From positions 52,234 through 116,233 of the forward strand of contig JBHOQN010000124.1 of NCBI GenBank assembly GCA_042408965.1: DNA of 64,000 nt. Reading direction: 5' to 3'. Source of the stretch: Thermogemmatispora sp042408965. GTDB lineage: Bacteria > Chloroflexota > Ktedonobacteria > Ktedonobacterales > Ktedonobacteraceae. The notes beneath the pieces are model-generated. The model saw only the letters and a list, made by a program, of their open reading frames with translations, was not told the origin of the DNA and made no database searches. Position numbers and translations under genes: made by a program. Every line of letters starts with the position of its first letter. Positions within the stretch are counted from its first letter, which is position 1. Below are positions 25,651-33,832 of the stretch, piece after piece.

Positions 25651-25793
25651 CAGCACGGGCGCGATGATATCGCCGTTCCCCGCGCAGCACCCGCTCCATG
25701 CGGGACATGCGCTGCATCGCGGCGTCAGCGCCATTCAGGACACCATCTGCATCCTGACCTCATCTCTGGCGCGCCTACCGGTGGGAGCAGATA

Positions 25794-25802
25794 TGCTATA
25801 CT
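25794..25802 (+). promoter_or_regulatory. Extended -10 promoter for the FabG-like gene
   Basis: TGC followed by TATACT, with no clear -35, about 50 bases upstream of the ATG at 25855. Confidence 0.45.
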
Positions 25803-25854
25803 TAGCCTGGATATTCCCATCGCTACCACTTTTGCAAACAAAAAGGAGTGCCAT

Positions 25855-26622
25855 ATGGGACGACTTGATGGACGAGTAGCCTTTGTGACCGGAGCCGGCC
25901 GCGGAATCGGCGCAGCCACCGCCCTGCGCATGGCCGAAGAGGGTGCCCGCGTGGCCCTGGTCGACGTCGACGCCGAGGGCTGCAACCAGGTCGCACTCGA
26001 ACTGGAACGCCTCGGCTCCCAGGGTCTCGTCATTCCTTGCGACGTCTCGAACAACACCATGGTCGAAGAGGCCGTCGAGAAAACCGTCAGCCAGTTTGGA
26101 CGCCTGGATATCCTCGTCAACAACGCCGGCATCCTGCGCGATAACCTGCTCTTCAAAATGTCCGAAGACGACTGGGATCGCGTGATGGCCGTCCACCTCA
26201 AAGGCGCCTTCCTGTGCAGCCGCGCCGCCCAGAAACACATGGTGCAGCAGCGCTATGGCCGCATCATCTCCCTCTCCTCAACCTCCGCACTCGGCAATCG
26301 CGGCCAGGCGAACTACTCTACCGCCAAGGCGGGCCTCCAGGGCTTCACACGCACACTCGCCATCGAGCTTGGACCGTTCGGCATCACCACCAACGCCGTC
26401 TCCCCTGGCTTCATCGACACGGAGATGACGCGCTCCACCGCACGCCGCCAGGGTCTCGATCCCGATGAGGTCATCGCCGAGGCCTCGAAACGCATTCCCG
26501 TGCGCCGCGTCGGCCAGCCCCGCGATGTTGCAAACGTGATCTGCTTCCTGGCCTCCGAAGAGGCAGGTTTCGTCAACGGCCAGATCATCTACGTCTCCGG
26601 TGGACCCGCCCCGCGCTCGTAA
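25855..26622 (+). CDS. FabG-like short-chain dehydrogenase (3-oxoacyl-ACP reductase type)
   Basis: 255 residues, the FabG length. TGAGRGIG is at 12-19, NNAG at 89-92, the catalytic serine in ISLSS (141-142), and Y154/K158 in YSTAKAG. The C-terminal PGFIDTEMT and VANVICFLASEEAGFVNGQIIYVSGG match the acyl-carrier/CoA reductase subgroup rather than sugar or steroid reductases. It probably uses NADPH. It stands apart from any fatty-acid operon, so it may act on a hydroxyacyl-CoA or in polyhydroxyalkanoate metabolism. AAAAAGGAG lies 6 bases upstream of the ATG. Confidence 0.9.
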   Translation: MGRLDGRVAFVTGAGRGIGAATALRMAEEGARVALVDVDAEGCNQVALELERLGSQGLVIPCDVSNNTMVEEAVEKTVSQFGRLDILVNNAGILRDNLLFKMSEDDWDRVMAVHLKGAFLCSRAAQKHMVQQRYGRIISLSSTSALGNRGQANYSTAKAGLQGFTRTLAIELGPFGITTNAVSPGFIDTEMTRSTARRQGLDPDEVIAEASKRIPVRRVGQPRDVANVICFLASEEAGFVNGQIIYVSGGPAPRS

Positions 26623-26650
26623 GCCGGACACTGAGCGCACCCGCACTCGT

Positions 26651-26690
26651 GTTCGTTCGTTCGTTCGTTCGCTCGCTCGCTCGCTCGCTC
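26651..26690. repeat. Tetranucleotide microsatellite (GTTC)5(GCTC)5
   Basis: Five GTTC copies run directly into five GCTC copies, about 30 bases after the FabG-like stop codon. Copy number could vary by slippage. The rest of the gap to guaA holds only the promoter. Confidence 0.9.
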
Positions 26691-26805
26691 GTCCGGCCAC
26701 AGCGCTCGCGCACGAGCGAGCAGCTCTCTCCTCTCGTCGCTCATCAAGCCCGTCAGTCAGCCTGGCCCGTCACCAAGCAAGCGCAGTTTTCCCCGCATCA
26801 CCGGG

Positions 26806-26835
26806 ATGACTGACCCCTCTGTGATAGGTTAGAAT
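26806..26835 (+). promoter_or_regulatory. Promoter for guaA
   Basis: ATGACT, an 18-base spacer and TAGAAT, about 75 bases before the guaA ATG. I looked for a purine-riboswitch core in the leader and did not see one. Confidence 0.45.
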
Positions 26836-26912
26836 ACAGACACGTAATAATAAAGGCGCGGGGTAAGCAACCAGACCCCCGGCCCCAGGTATCGAAAGGG
26901 AACGAGAGAGTG

Positions 26913-28550
26913 ATGCAAGCTCACACCCGTCGTCAGGCCATCATCGTGCTCGACTTCGGCTCACAGTACAGTCGTCTGATCGCACGGCGCATACGCGAAT
27001 GCCAGGTCTACAGCGAACTGGTCCCCGCAGAGACCACGCTGGCCCAACTGCAACAGCAGACACATCTGGAGATCAAGGGCTTTATCCTCTCCGGCGGCCC
27101 GGCCAGCGTCTATGATCCCCAGGCGCCCGGCTGCGACCCGGCTATCCTCCAGAGCGGCCTGCCCGTGCTCGGCATCTGCTACGGCATGCACCTGCTTGCC
27201 CACCAGCTCGGCGGCCACGTGGCCCCCGCCACTGCTCACCGCGAGTACGGACCCGCCACCATCGAACTTCTCCCGGAGACCCATAGCGCCCGCGACCTGC
27301 TCTTCGCAGACCTCACCAGCGACGCCGAGGAGACCAGTGCCGGCGCGTCTTCCACCCGCACCCGCCGCCTGAACGTCTGGATGAGCCACGGCGATAGCGT
27401 CGACCGCCTGCCACCAGGCTTCAACGTGCTCGCCCGCAGCGAAAGCAACCCCTGCGCAGTGATTGCCGGCCCCCACGGCCTCATCGGCCTGCAGTTCCAT
27501 CCTGAAGTGACCCACACTCCCCAGGGCCGCACGCTGTTGCGCAACTTCCTCTTCCGCATCTGCGATTGTCAGCCCGACTGGACGCCCGGCCAGGTCATTG
27601 ACGAGGCCGTCGCCCAGATCCGCGCGCGCATTGGCCCGGCCCAGGCTATCTGCGCGCTCTCCGGCGGCGTCGACTCGGCCGTGGCCGCCCTGCTCGTGCA
27701 CCGCGCCATCGGCGATCGGCTGACATGCATCTTCGTCGACACCGGCTGCATGCGCGCTGGAGAACCCGAACAGGTGGTGGACACCTTCCGCCATCACCTG
27801 CACATCCCTCTGATCGCCGTCGACGCCCGCCAGCGCTTTCTCTCACGCCTGGCCGGCATCAGCGACCCCGAGCAGAAGCGCAAAATCATTGGCGAGGAGT
27901 TCATTCGTGTCTTTGAGGAGGAGGCTGCTCGCCTGGCCACAGAGCAGGGCCGCATCGACTTCCTCGTTCAGGGTACCCTCTATCCTGACGTCATCGAGAG
28001 TGCCGGTCACGATACGGCCAGCACGGCCACGCGCATTAAAACCCACCACAATGTCGGAGGCCTGCCCGCCGAGATGACGCTCCAGCTCGTGGAGCCGCTG
28101 CGTATGCTCTTCAAGGACGAGGTGCGCGAGATCGGTCTGGCCCTGGGCCTGCCGGTGACGTGGGTCTGGCGCCCTCCCTTCCCCGGACCCGGCCTGGCGA
28201 TCCGCGTGATCGGCCCCATCGACGAAAGCCGCCTCGCCACCTTGCGCGCCGCGGACGCAATCTTCATCGAGGAACTGCAGCGCGCTGGTCTCTATCGCTC
28301 CATCGGTCAGGCCTTCGCCGTGCTCACCCCTATCCAGAGCGTCGGCGTCATGGGCGACGGCCGCACCTACGCCCACGTCGTCGCGCTGCGCTCCGTCACG
28401 ACGGAGGACTTCATGACGGCCGACTGGACACGTCTCCCCTACGACTTGCTGGCCCGCGTTGCCAACCGCATTGTCAACGAGGTGCCCGGCGTGAATCGTG
28501 TTGTCTATGACATTACTTCCAAACCGCCTGCCACGATCGAATGGGAGTAA
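26913..28550 (+). CDS. guaA: GMP synthase (glutamine-hydrolysing)
   Basis: 545 residues, somewhat longer than the usual 510-525. It aminates XMP to GMP with glutamine and ATP. The class I amidotransferase domain has nucleophile C89 in GICYGMH and the FHPEV histidine and glutamate near 190. The ATP-pyrophosphatase domain carries the P-loop SGGVDSAVAALLVH, and the C-terminal dimerisation domain contains PFPGPGLAIRV and the closing PPATIEWE. An insert of about 20 residues (TSDAEETSAGASSTRTRR) sits between amidotransferase strands. ATG 26913 is preferred over the adjacent GTG at 26910. Confidence 0.97.
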   Translation: MQAHTRRQAIIVLDFGSQYSRLIARRIRECQVYSELVPAETTLAQLQQQTHLEIKGFILSGGPASVYDPQAPGCDPAILQSGLPVLGICYGMHLLAHQLGGHVAPATAHREYGPATIELLPETHSARDLLFADLTSDAEETSAGASSTRTRRLNVWMSHGDSVDRLPPGFNVLARSESNPCAVIAGPHGLIGLQFHPEVTHTPQGRTLLRNFLFRICDCQPDWTPGQVIDEAVAQIRARIGPAQAICALSGGVDSAVAALLVHRAIGDRLTCIFVDTGCMRAGEPEQVVDTFRHHLHIPLIAVDARQRFLSRLAGISDPEQKRKIIGEEFIRVFEEEAARLATEQGRIDFLVQGTLYPDVIESAGHDTASTATRIKTHHNVGGLPAEMTLQLVEPLRMLFKDEVREIGLALGLPVTWVWRPPFPGPGLAIRVIGPIDESRLATLRAADAIFIEELQRAGLYRSIGQAFAVLTPIQSVGVMGDGRTYAHVVALRSVTTEDFMTADWTRLPYDLLARVANRIVNEVPGVNRVVYDITSKPPATIEWE

Positions 28551-28753
28551 CTCCTCCCACCTGCCTGCCCCGCCCGGCAATGAGGCCGGACCACGGGCCC
28601 CGGCTCGATCGCTCTTGCGGGCAGACTCACGTGACTCTGTTGTATGGAGTGTCTCACCTGTACTGCACCAGACGACCAGACTGGCTGGATTGGTCGGTGA
28701 GCTCAGACAGGATCAGCTCCTGTCAGGAGGACAGCGAAAGGAGCAGCTTCATT

Positions 28754-29338
28754 ATGGGGGCCGATATCAAGGGCTGGATCACCGGCCGCATGAGCCACAT
28801 CCGCACGGAGAACCTGTGCCCCTGGGAACCTTCTATCAATCTCCCTTCCCTCCTTCCAGGTCGCAACCCCGACGCCTTGGCCTGGCTCCCCGGCGCCATG
28901 CTCGTCGCGGCCTCTCCCCTACCCAGGCGCCAGGGGACGCAGACTCCCCACGGAACCTCGCTAGAGGTGCCCGGCAGGCTCCTCCTCCATGACGCGACCT
29001 CTGGCCGTGGCTGGATCACCCCGACGGAGACCTGGACCATTTGCGGCAAGGAACGGGTAGAAGAATCGGCTGAGCGCCTCAGGTATCCCTACCCAGGCAA
29101 AGCAGCCCGCCAGAGGCGCAGCCCACCAGGAACCGGCCTCGGCTCGATCGAGGATCGTGCAGCCCCCCGCATCCGACTGCAGGACACGTCTCGGGAGAGC
29201 GACGATGCACTCTCCCTCCAGCGAACTCCTGCAGCACAGGGACGGTCACCTGGTATCAAGACAACGATGTCAGAATCATCGTATGGTTTGACTGATAACA
29301 TCCTAAAAAGGTGTATAGGGAGCAATGCGAGAATTTGA
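28754..29338 (+). CDS. Hypothetical protein beginning MGADIKGWI
   Basis: An open frame of 194 residues from an ATG preceded by GAAAGGAGC. Its start, a later LLPGRNPDALAWL and a TSGRGWITPTE segment recall a small family of bacterial and phage proteins that begin MGADI-x-GW and contain GRNY-D-FG and HSHSW-type stretches, but here the key residues are changed. The C-terminal half has atypical composition. It may be a real, divergent gene or a decayed one. The rest of the guaA-Nudix gap (28551-28753) shows nothing recognisable. Confidence 0.35.
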   Translation: MGADIKGWITGRMSHIRTENLCPWEPSINLPSLLPGRNPDALAWLPGAMLVAASPLPRRQGTQTPHGTSLEVPGRLLLHDATSGRGWITPTETWTICGKERVEESAERLRYPYPGKAARQRRSPPGTGLGSIEDRAAPRIRLQDTSRESDDALSLQRTPAAQGRSPGIKTTMSESSYGLTDNILKRCIGSNARI

Positions 29339-30134
29339 AATTCTGGTGCGCGGCTGCTTCGATCCCGGACAAGTGGCCGTCCGTTACGATGAGGCACTGC
29401 AGATGCCGCGCACAGACGAGACGACCAGTTGGATCGAACGCTGCTGGCAGTCGAAACTGCTCCAGGCGCAGGACCGCGGCGTGCCCCTCTACGACGCGCC
29501 CCTCTACCGCCTGGCCAGCGCAGAGGTGCAGCTCGACGGCCGCCTGCACCTCACCCTCGGTCCAACCGCCTACAAGGAGTACGTGGCTACCCGGGACCGC
29601 AGCTTCGCCAGCCAGCACCACCGCCAGGACCTGAGTAATCCGCTCGCCGTCTGCTCGGTACTCGAAACGCAGGACGGTTACCTGCTGCTCGACTATCGCC
29701 AGGGCGTTGACGTCTATGAGAACCGCTATCACGTGATTGGCGGCTTCTTCGAGCGTGAACGCGATCGCTCTCCAGTGGGGACGCCGGACCCCTTCGCGGC
29801 TATGCGCCGTGAGATCCGCGAGGAAACGGGCGTCCACCCCGACGAGGTGCTGCGCCAGCTCTGCCTGGGCCTCGCCTACGACCTGGCAACGCCTCACCCG
29901 GAACTCTGCTTCCTGAGCTGCCTGCGCCTCTCTCGCGAGGAGGTGCTTCTCCGCCAGCCAGAAACGGCAGAGGCGCACCTGCGCTGGACCACGGCCCGCG
30001 CGGAAAGCCTGCGCTCGTTTCTCTTTACCTACCACGGCATTATCTCGGCCACGGGTGAGTCCTGCCTCTTGCTCTATGGCGGCTGGCGCTTTGGCGAGGC
30101 CTGGTACGCCGAAACACTCTGGCGCCTGACCTGA
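29325..30134 (+). CDS. Nudix-family protein
   Basis: 269 residues. The central domain holds a Nudix box, GGFFERERDRS...MRREIREETGVHP, in which the REIREETG core is intact and the spacing from the first glycines is about 10 residues longer than the classic GX5EX7REUXEEXGU. It should hydrolyse a nucleoside diphosphate linked to another moiety, using Mg2+ held by the REIREE glutamates. The N-terminal 100 residues are a family-specific domain. TTGACT and TGTATA 18 bases apart (29288-29317) end 7 bases before the ATG, so the message may be leaderless. Confidence 0.8.
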   Translation: MREFEILVRGCFDPGQVAVRYDEALQMPRTDETTSWIERCWQSKLLQAQDRGVPLYDAPLYRLASAEVQLDGRLHLTLGPTAYKEYVATRDRSFASQHHRQDLSNPLAVCSVLETQDGYLLLDYRQGVDVYENRYHVIGGFFERERDRSPVGTPDPFAAMRREIREETGVHPDEVLRQLCLGLAYDLATPHPELCFLSCLRLSREEVLLRQPETAEAHLRWTTARAESLRSFLFTYHGIISATGESCLLLYGGWRFGEAWYAETLWRLT

Positions 30135-30393
30135 TCTGCGCTGATCTGATGACTGGCCTGGCTGTCTCCGCTGCTCTGGATGACAGCCGCTCTACAGCTC
30201 TACACCCTTCGCTCCTCTCGCCTGATCCTCACATACCACATACCATCTGTGCTGTATGAGGCGCCTCTCCACCTCTCTGAAGAGAACCTCAATCGCCAAC
30301 GTCGCTGAGTTTGCTCCGCCCGACCGTATGGATCACCAACGAGCCACTCCCTGCCGTGACGGCTCCCGCAGGGACGCAATCCGTTGTTGTTGC

Positions 30394-33300
30394 TCAGGCA
30401 GGATCACGCTCGCGTCCCCCTCCCCAGCCGACGTGGGCGAAGGCGCGCCGCACGCCGTCCTTGATCTCCGGCGCCACCAGCGGGAAGGTGTACGGGGCAG
30501 AGAGGATGTGCTCCAGATCCGCTGCGCTCAGTCCGTAGAGGCGGGCCACCAGCGCATCGATCTCCTGCTGCAGCACACGACGCCGCGTCTGCTCCTCAAA
30601 GGGAATGACCCCCGCCTCAACCTCGTCGGTCGTGCCGAGCAGCTCCTGACGCAACTCAGCAAAGGCAGGCCCCACGCAGATCAGCCGCGCCACGCGCCGC
30701 GCAATCGCCAGGCAGAGAGGATCATCCTCGGCCAGACGCGGCACGGGCAACTGACCGGCCTGCGTCATGGTGATGTCCGTGGTGATCTTCTGACGCACCA
30801 CGTAGTCGAGCATCAGGCTGTTGAGCACCCCACATAGATAAGCCATCACAGTGGCAGGCAGGGCGCGCTGATAGGCCACCCGCAGACAGGGAGCCTCCAG
30901 AGGCAGTCGCGATGCCAGGCGCCAGGGCACAATGTAGGTGAGCGTATTACCCACGAAGACACGCGGCGGCAGCAGGGCGGCGATGAGGCTGCGCTCATTG
31001 GTGCTACTGGCCACCCGGCGAAAGACCAGGCGCGGGGCATCGCAGTCGAGACAGACGTCGGCGGCCGCGAGGGGATTTCGACCGTGAGCCGCCAGCAGGG
31101 CAGCGACCCGCTCCCGACGGCTGCTCAGCGCGGGGAAGCGCTCACGGGCCACAGCGTCGAGCATGGTCTCGAGGCGCGCAATCGCCTTGCGCAGCAGCAC
31201 AGGGCGACCAACCTCTGGCATCACATGGTAGCGTGGTGGTGCGAAGCAGTGCGTGTACTGGTGAATGGTCTTCCCTTCGTAGAGCGGCCAGCCGCGCCTC
31301 TCCTGGTTGAAGAGCGAGCGGTCGTTGGTCATATCAAACTCCCGTGTGAAGGCCACCGACCAGTCTCCAGCGAGCCGCTCGCCGAGCAGGGGATGCTCTG
31401 CGTAGATGCGCGCGATGAGGTCGGCATCCCGCTGGCTGCGCAGCTCCATCAGCGAGAGCGTATCCGGCGCGAAGCGGCGAATGAGAGCCACGGGCAGGCT
31501 GAGACTGACCCGCTCCGGGGCAGCGAGAACGGCGGGATCGTGCAGCATGAAGGCCGCTCTGAAGCTGGCCGCAGGTGCCTCTCTGGCAAACACCAGCAGG
31601 GCAAAGCGCACCCGGCTGTCAATGGGAAAGATCAAACGACGGTTCTCAAAGCTGAGCAGGCTCACAATGCGCGCTCGTGTGAGAAGGAGCTGGCGCAGGC
31701 CGGTGCTTCCCTGATCGGTGTAGAGGCTGGAGGGGACGATCATGCCACAGAGACCGCCCTGCCGCAGCAGGGTCCAGGCACGTTCGAGGAACAGCCGATA
31801 GGTATTGAGATCGCCGGCGGTCTGGCGGCCGTTGATGGACACGCTGTGGGCGGGATAGTCCCCGCTGAGGCGCACATAGCGATTGAGCTGTTCGAGGGCG
31901 CGCGCCTGAGCCCGCCAGGCGGCGTGAATGGAGGCATCGGCCAGGAGCATCTGCTGGCGGACCTCGGCGGCGGCGCGCTCCAGCTCGCGAAAGGCGGGAT
32001 CATAGGCGGCGAAGAACTCGCGCGCATTGGGTTTGAGGATATCCCAGGGCGGATTGCTCAGCACGGCGGCAAAGCCAGGGTTGGCACGCGGTGTGCCGTC
32101 GGGATGGTAGAAGATCTGGGGAAACTCGAGATCCCAATGGAAAGGCCGCACCTCTCGCAGCAGGGCAGCGCGCGCAGCCTCCGTAGGGTCGCCGGCCTCG
32201 GCGGTGACCTCACGCAGGGGTTCAGCCTCCCAGAGACAGGCAGCGACATAGCGGTCGCAGCGCTGACGCTCCTGAAGACGCAGACGCTCGGCCTCGACGG
32301 GATCGCTATCCGCGTTGAGCCAGGGCCGCCGCGGCAATCCGCGACCGGGAGCGGGAGACGCGCCTCGGGCGGGCTCGCCGTCGGGCGACAAGGCGCTGCA
32401 CGGACTGCTCCCGATGAGGCTGTTGCCGCAGCGCAGGTTGGTGAGAAGAAAGGCGTCCTGGCTATTCTGGTCCTGGGAATCGGCCTCAGCAAGGCTCTGC
32501 GGATCGGCCTGGGTGATGAGCCAGAGGGAGACTCTGGCTAGCTCGACGGCGGTTGCATTGAGATCGACGCCGTAGAGACAGCGCTCGGCGACCAGACGAC
32601 GATAGGGACGTAGCTGCGCCTCGCTGAGGGGGAGCGGCGCCGGCGCGGGTGCCAGGCCGTGGAGGCGGCGGGCGTACTCTTCGGCCAGGTAGTGACAGGC
32701 GCCGATAAGGAAGGCGCCGCAGCCGAGAGCGGGATCGACGACGCTGATGTCGAGGATCTCCTCGGCGCTCTGGCAGCGGCTGACGAGCGGCCCCAGAGTC
32801 GCTGCTACAAGATAGCGGACAAGCGGCGGTGGTGTGTAGTAACTGCCGCTGACCTTGCGGCCTGCCCCGCGCGCCAAATAGAGGCTGCCGGCGGAGATCT
32901 CGCGCAGGATGGGAGAGCGCACGGCGCCCGTGACGGGATCGCAGTTGCTGCGCGCTGGCACGACGATGGCACGTCCCTCACGCTGCCGTATCTCGTGCAT
33001 CGGCTCGGTGGCGATGCGCGGCTCGAATTCCAGCAGGCTCTCGTAGAGCGCACCGAGGGTCTCGACGCCCAGATGCCGGTAGTCGATCGGTTCACAGCCG
33101 GCCGCCCCCTGCTTACAGACCAGGGCGTGAACGATCTCGCGCAGGGCCGCGTCGGGAACGTGCAGGGTCTGTAGGTAGGGAGTGGCTGCGGGATCGAAGA
33201 GGCTGGGACAGCAGGGCGCGAGATGTAGCTGGGCGGTGGCGCTCCCCTGGCACAGCAGGGCAAAGAGGGCCTGCAGGCGGCGCCAGAGACGGTAGGTGCG

Positions 33301-33660
33301 CGGACTGCCAGCGGGTGGACGGCGCTCAAGGGACTGACGGAGGCGCTGCAGGCTGTAGCTGGCAGAGTAGTGCGGCTGATCAACGGGTAGCAGGCCGCGG
33401 CTCTCAGCGAAGAGGACGAAGAGCAGACGATAGAGGAAGCGCTGGCTCTGGACGTAGAGGCCGGGGAGATCCGTGAGGGCCTGCCGCGCCAGAGCGTGGG
33501 CCCCAACGGGGGCGCCGTAGCGCTGCAGGCCGCGGGCCTGAGCGACGAGGGCGGCCATGAGGATCTCGCTGGCGCGCAGCAGCGCCTCTCTCAGAGAGTC
33601 GCTGGCATCATCAGCCGCATCGCCGCGGCGGAGCGTGGCGGACGGGGTCTCGTGGGTCAT
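30394..33660 (-). CDS. Large adenine DNA methyltransferase (Eco57I/type IIG-like)
   Basis: 1,088 residues from the ATG at 33660, preceded by a strong GAGGAGGTGAG. The N-terminal 250 residues are helical (SQRFLYRLLFVLFAESRGLLP), as in Eco57I-type and PglX-like enzymes. The gamma-class N6-adenine methylase core has KVSGSYYTPPPLVRYLV, SAM motif I DPALGCGAFL (309-318) and catalytic NPPW (536-539). The C-terminal 350 residues look like a TaqI-type target recognition domain. I see no PD-(D/E)xK nuclease motif, so it is a methylase alone or partner of another effector. The next gene upstream is the TIR-NB-ARC-WD40 protein, which suggests a defence role. Confidence 0.82.
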   Translation of the reverse strand: MTHETPSATLRRGDAADDASDSLREALLRASEILMAALVAQARGLQRYGAPVGAHALARQALTDLPGLYVQSQRFLYRLLFVLFAESRGLLPVDQPHYSASYSLQRLRQSLERRPPAGSPRTYRLWRRLQALFALLCQGSATAQLHLAPCCPSLFDPAATPYLQTLHVPDAALREIVHALVCKQGAAGCEPIDYRHLGVETLGALYESLLEFEPRIATEPMHEIRQREGRAIVVPARSNCDPVTGAVRSPILREISAGSLYLARGAGRKVSGSYYTPPPLVRYLVAATLGPLVSRCQSAEEILDISVVDPALGCGAFLIGACHYLAEEYARRLHGLAPAPAPLPLSEAQLRPYRRLVAERCLYGVDLNATAVELARVSLWLITQADPQSLAEADSQDQNSQDAFLLTNLRCGNSLIGSSPCSALSPDGEPARGASPAPGRGLPRRPWLNADSDPVEAERLRLQERQRCDRYVAACLWEAEPLREVTAEAGDPTEAARAALLREVRPFHWDLEFPQIFYHPDGTPRANPGFAAVLSNPPWDILKPNAREFFAAYDPAFRELERAAAEVRQQMLLADASIHAAWRAQARALEQLNRYVRLSGDYPAHSVSINGRQTAGDLNTYRLFLERAWTLLRQGGLCGMIVPSSLYTDQGSTGLRQLLLTRARIVSLLSFENRRLIFPIDSRVRFALLVFAREAPAASFRAAFMLHDPAVLAAPERVSLSLPVALIRRFAPDTLSLMELRSQRDADLIARIYAEHPLLGERLAGDWSVAFTREFDMTNDRSLFNQERRGWPLYEGKTIHQYTHCFAPPRYHVMPEVGRPVLLRKAIARLETMLDAVARERFPALSSRRERVAALLAAHGRNPLAAADVCLDCDAPRLVFRRVASSTNERSLIAALLPPRVFVGNTLTYIVPWRLASRLPLEAPCLRVAYQRALPATVMAYLCGVLNSLMLDYVVRQKITTDITMTQAGQLPVPRLAEDDPLCLAIARRVARLICVGPAFAELRQELLGTTDEVEAGVIPFEEQTRRRVLQQEIDALVARLYGLSAADLEHILSAPYTFPLVAPEIKDGVRRAFAHVGWGGGRERDPA

Positions 33661-33751
33661 GCTCACCTCCTCGTCAGGAGCGCGATTACGATGGTGTCGT
33701 GCCTCATCATCAGCACGCCCTGGCGTCATCGCGCCCTGGCTCTGCAACCTC

Positions 33752-33797
33752 TACCATGGCTACATGGTAAATTGGCTGCACGCGACTGTCAATTGAC
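33752..33797 (-). promoter_or_regulatory. Methyltransferase promoter overlaid by two palindromes
   Basis: On the minus strand TTGACA, a 17-base spacer and TACCAT (33764-33792). The palindrome GTCAATTGAC (33788-33797) overlaps the -35, and TACCATG-GCTA-CATGGTA (33752-33769) overlaps the -10. Such symmetry fits control by a DNA-binding protein. Confidence 0.5.
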
Positions 33798-33832
33798 GGC
33801 CGTGCATGCAAAGACCGGTTTCGCGCCGCGCT

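Noticed and set aside
31084..32541. 485-residue plus-strand frame opposite the methyltransferase
   Set aside because: Antisense to the SAM and NPPW-containing gene; no domain and typical shadow composition.
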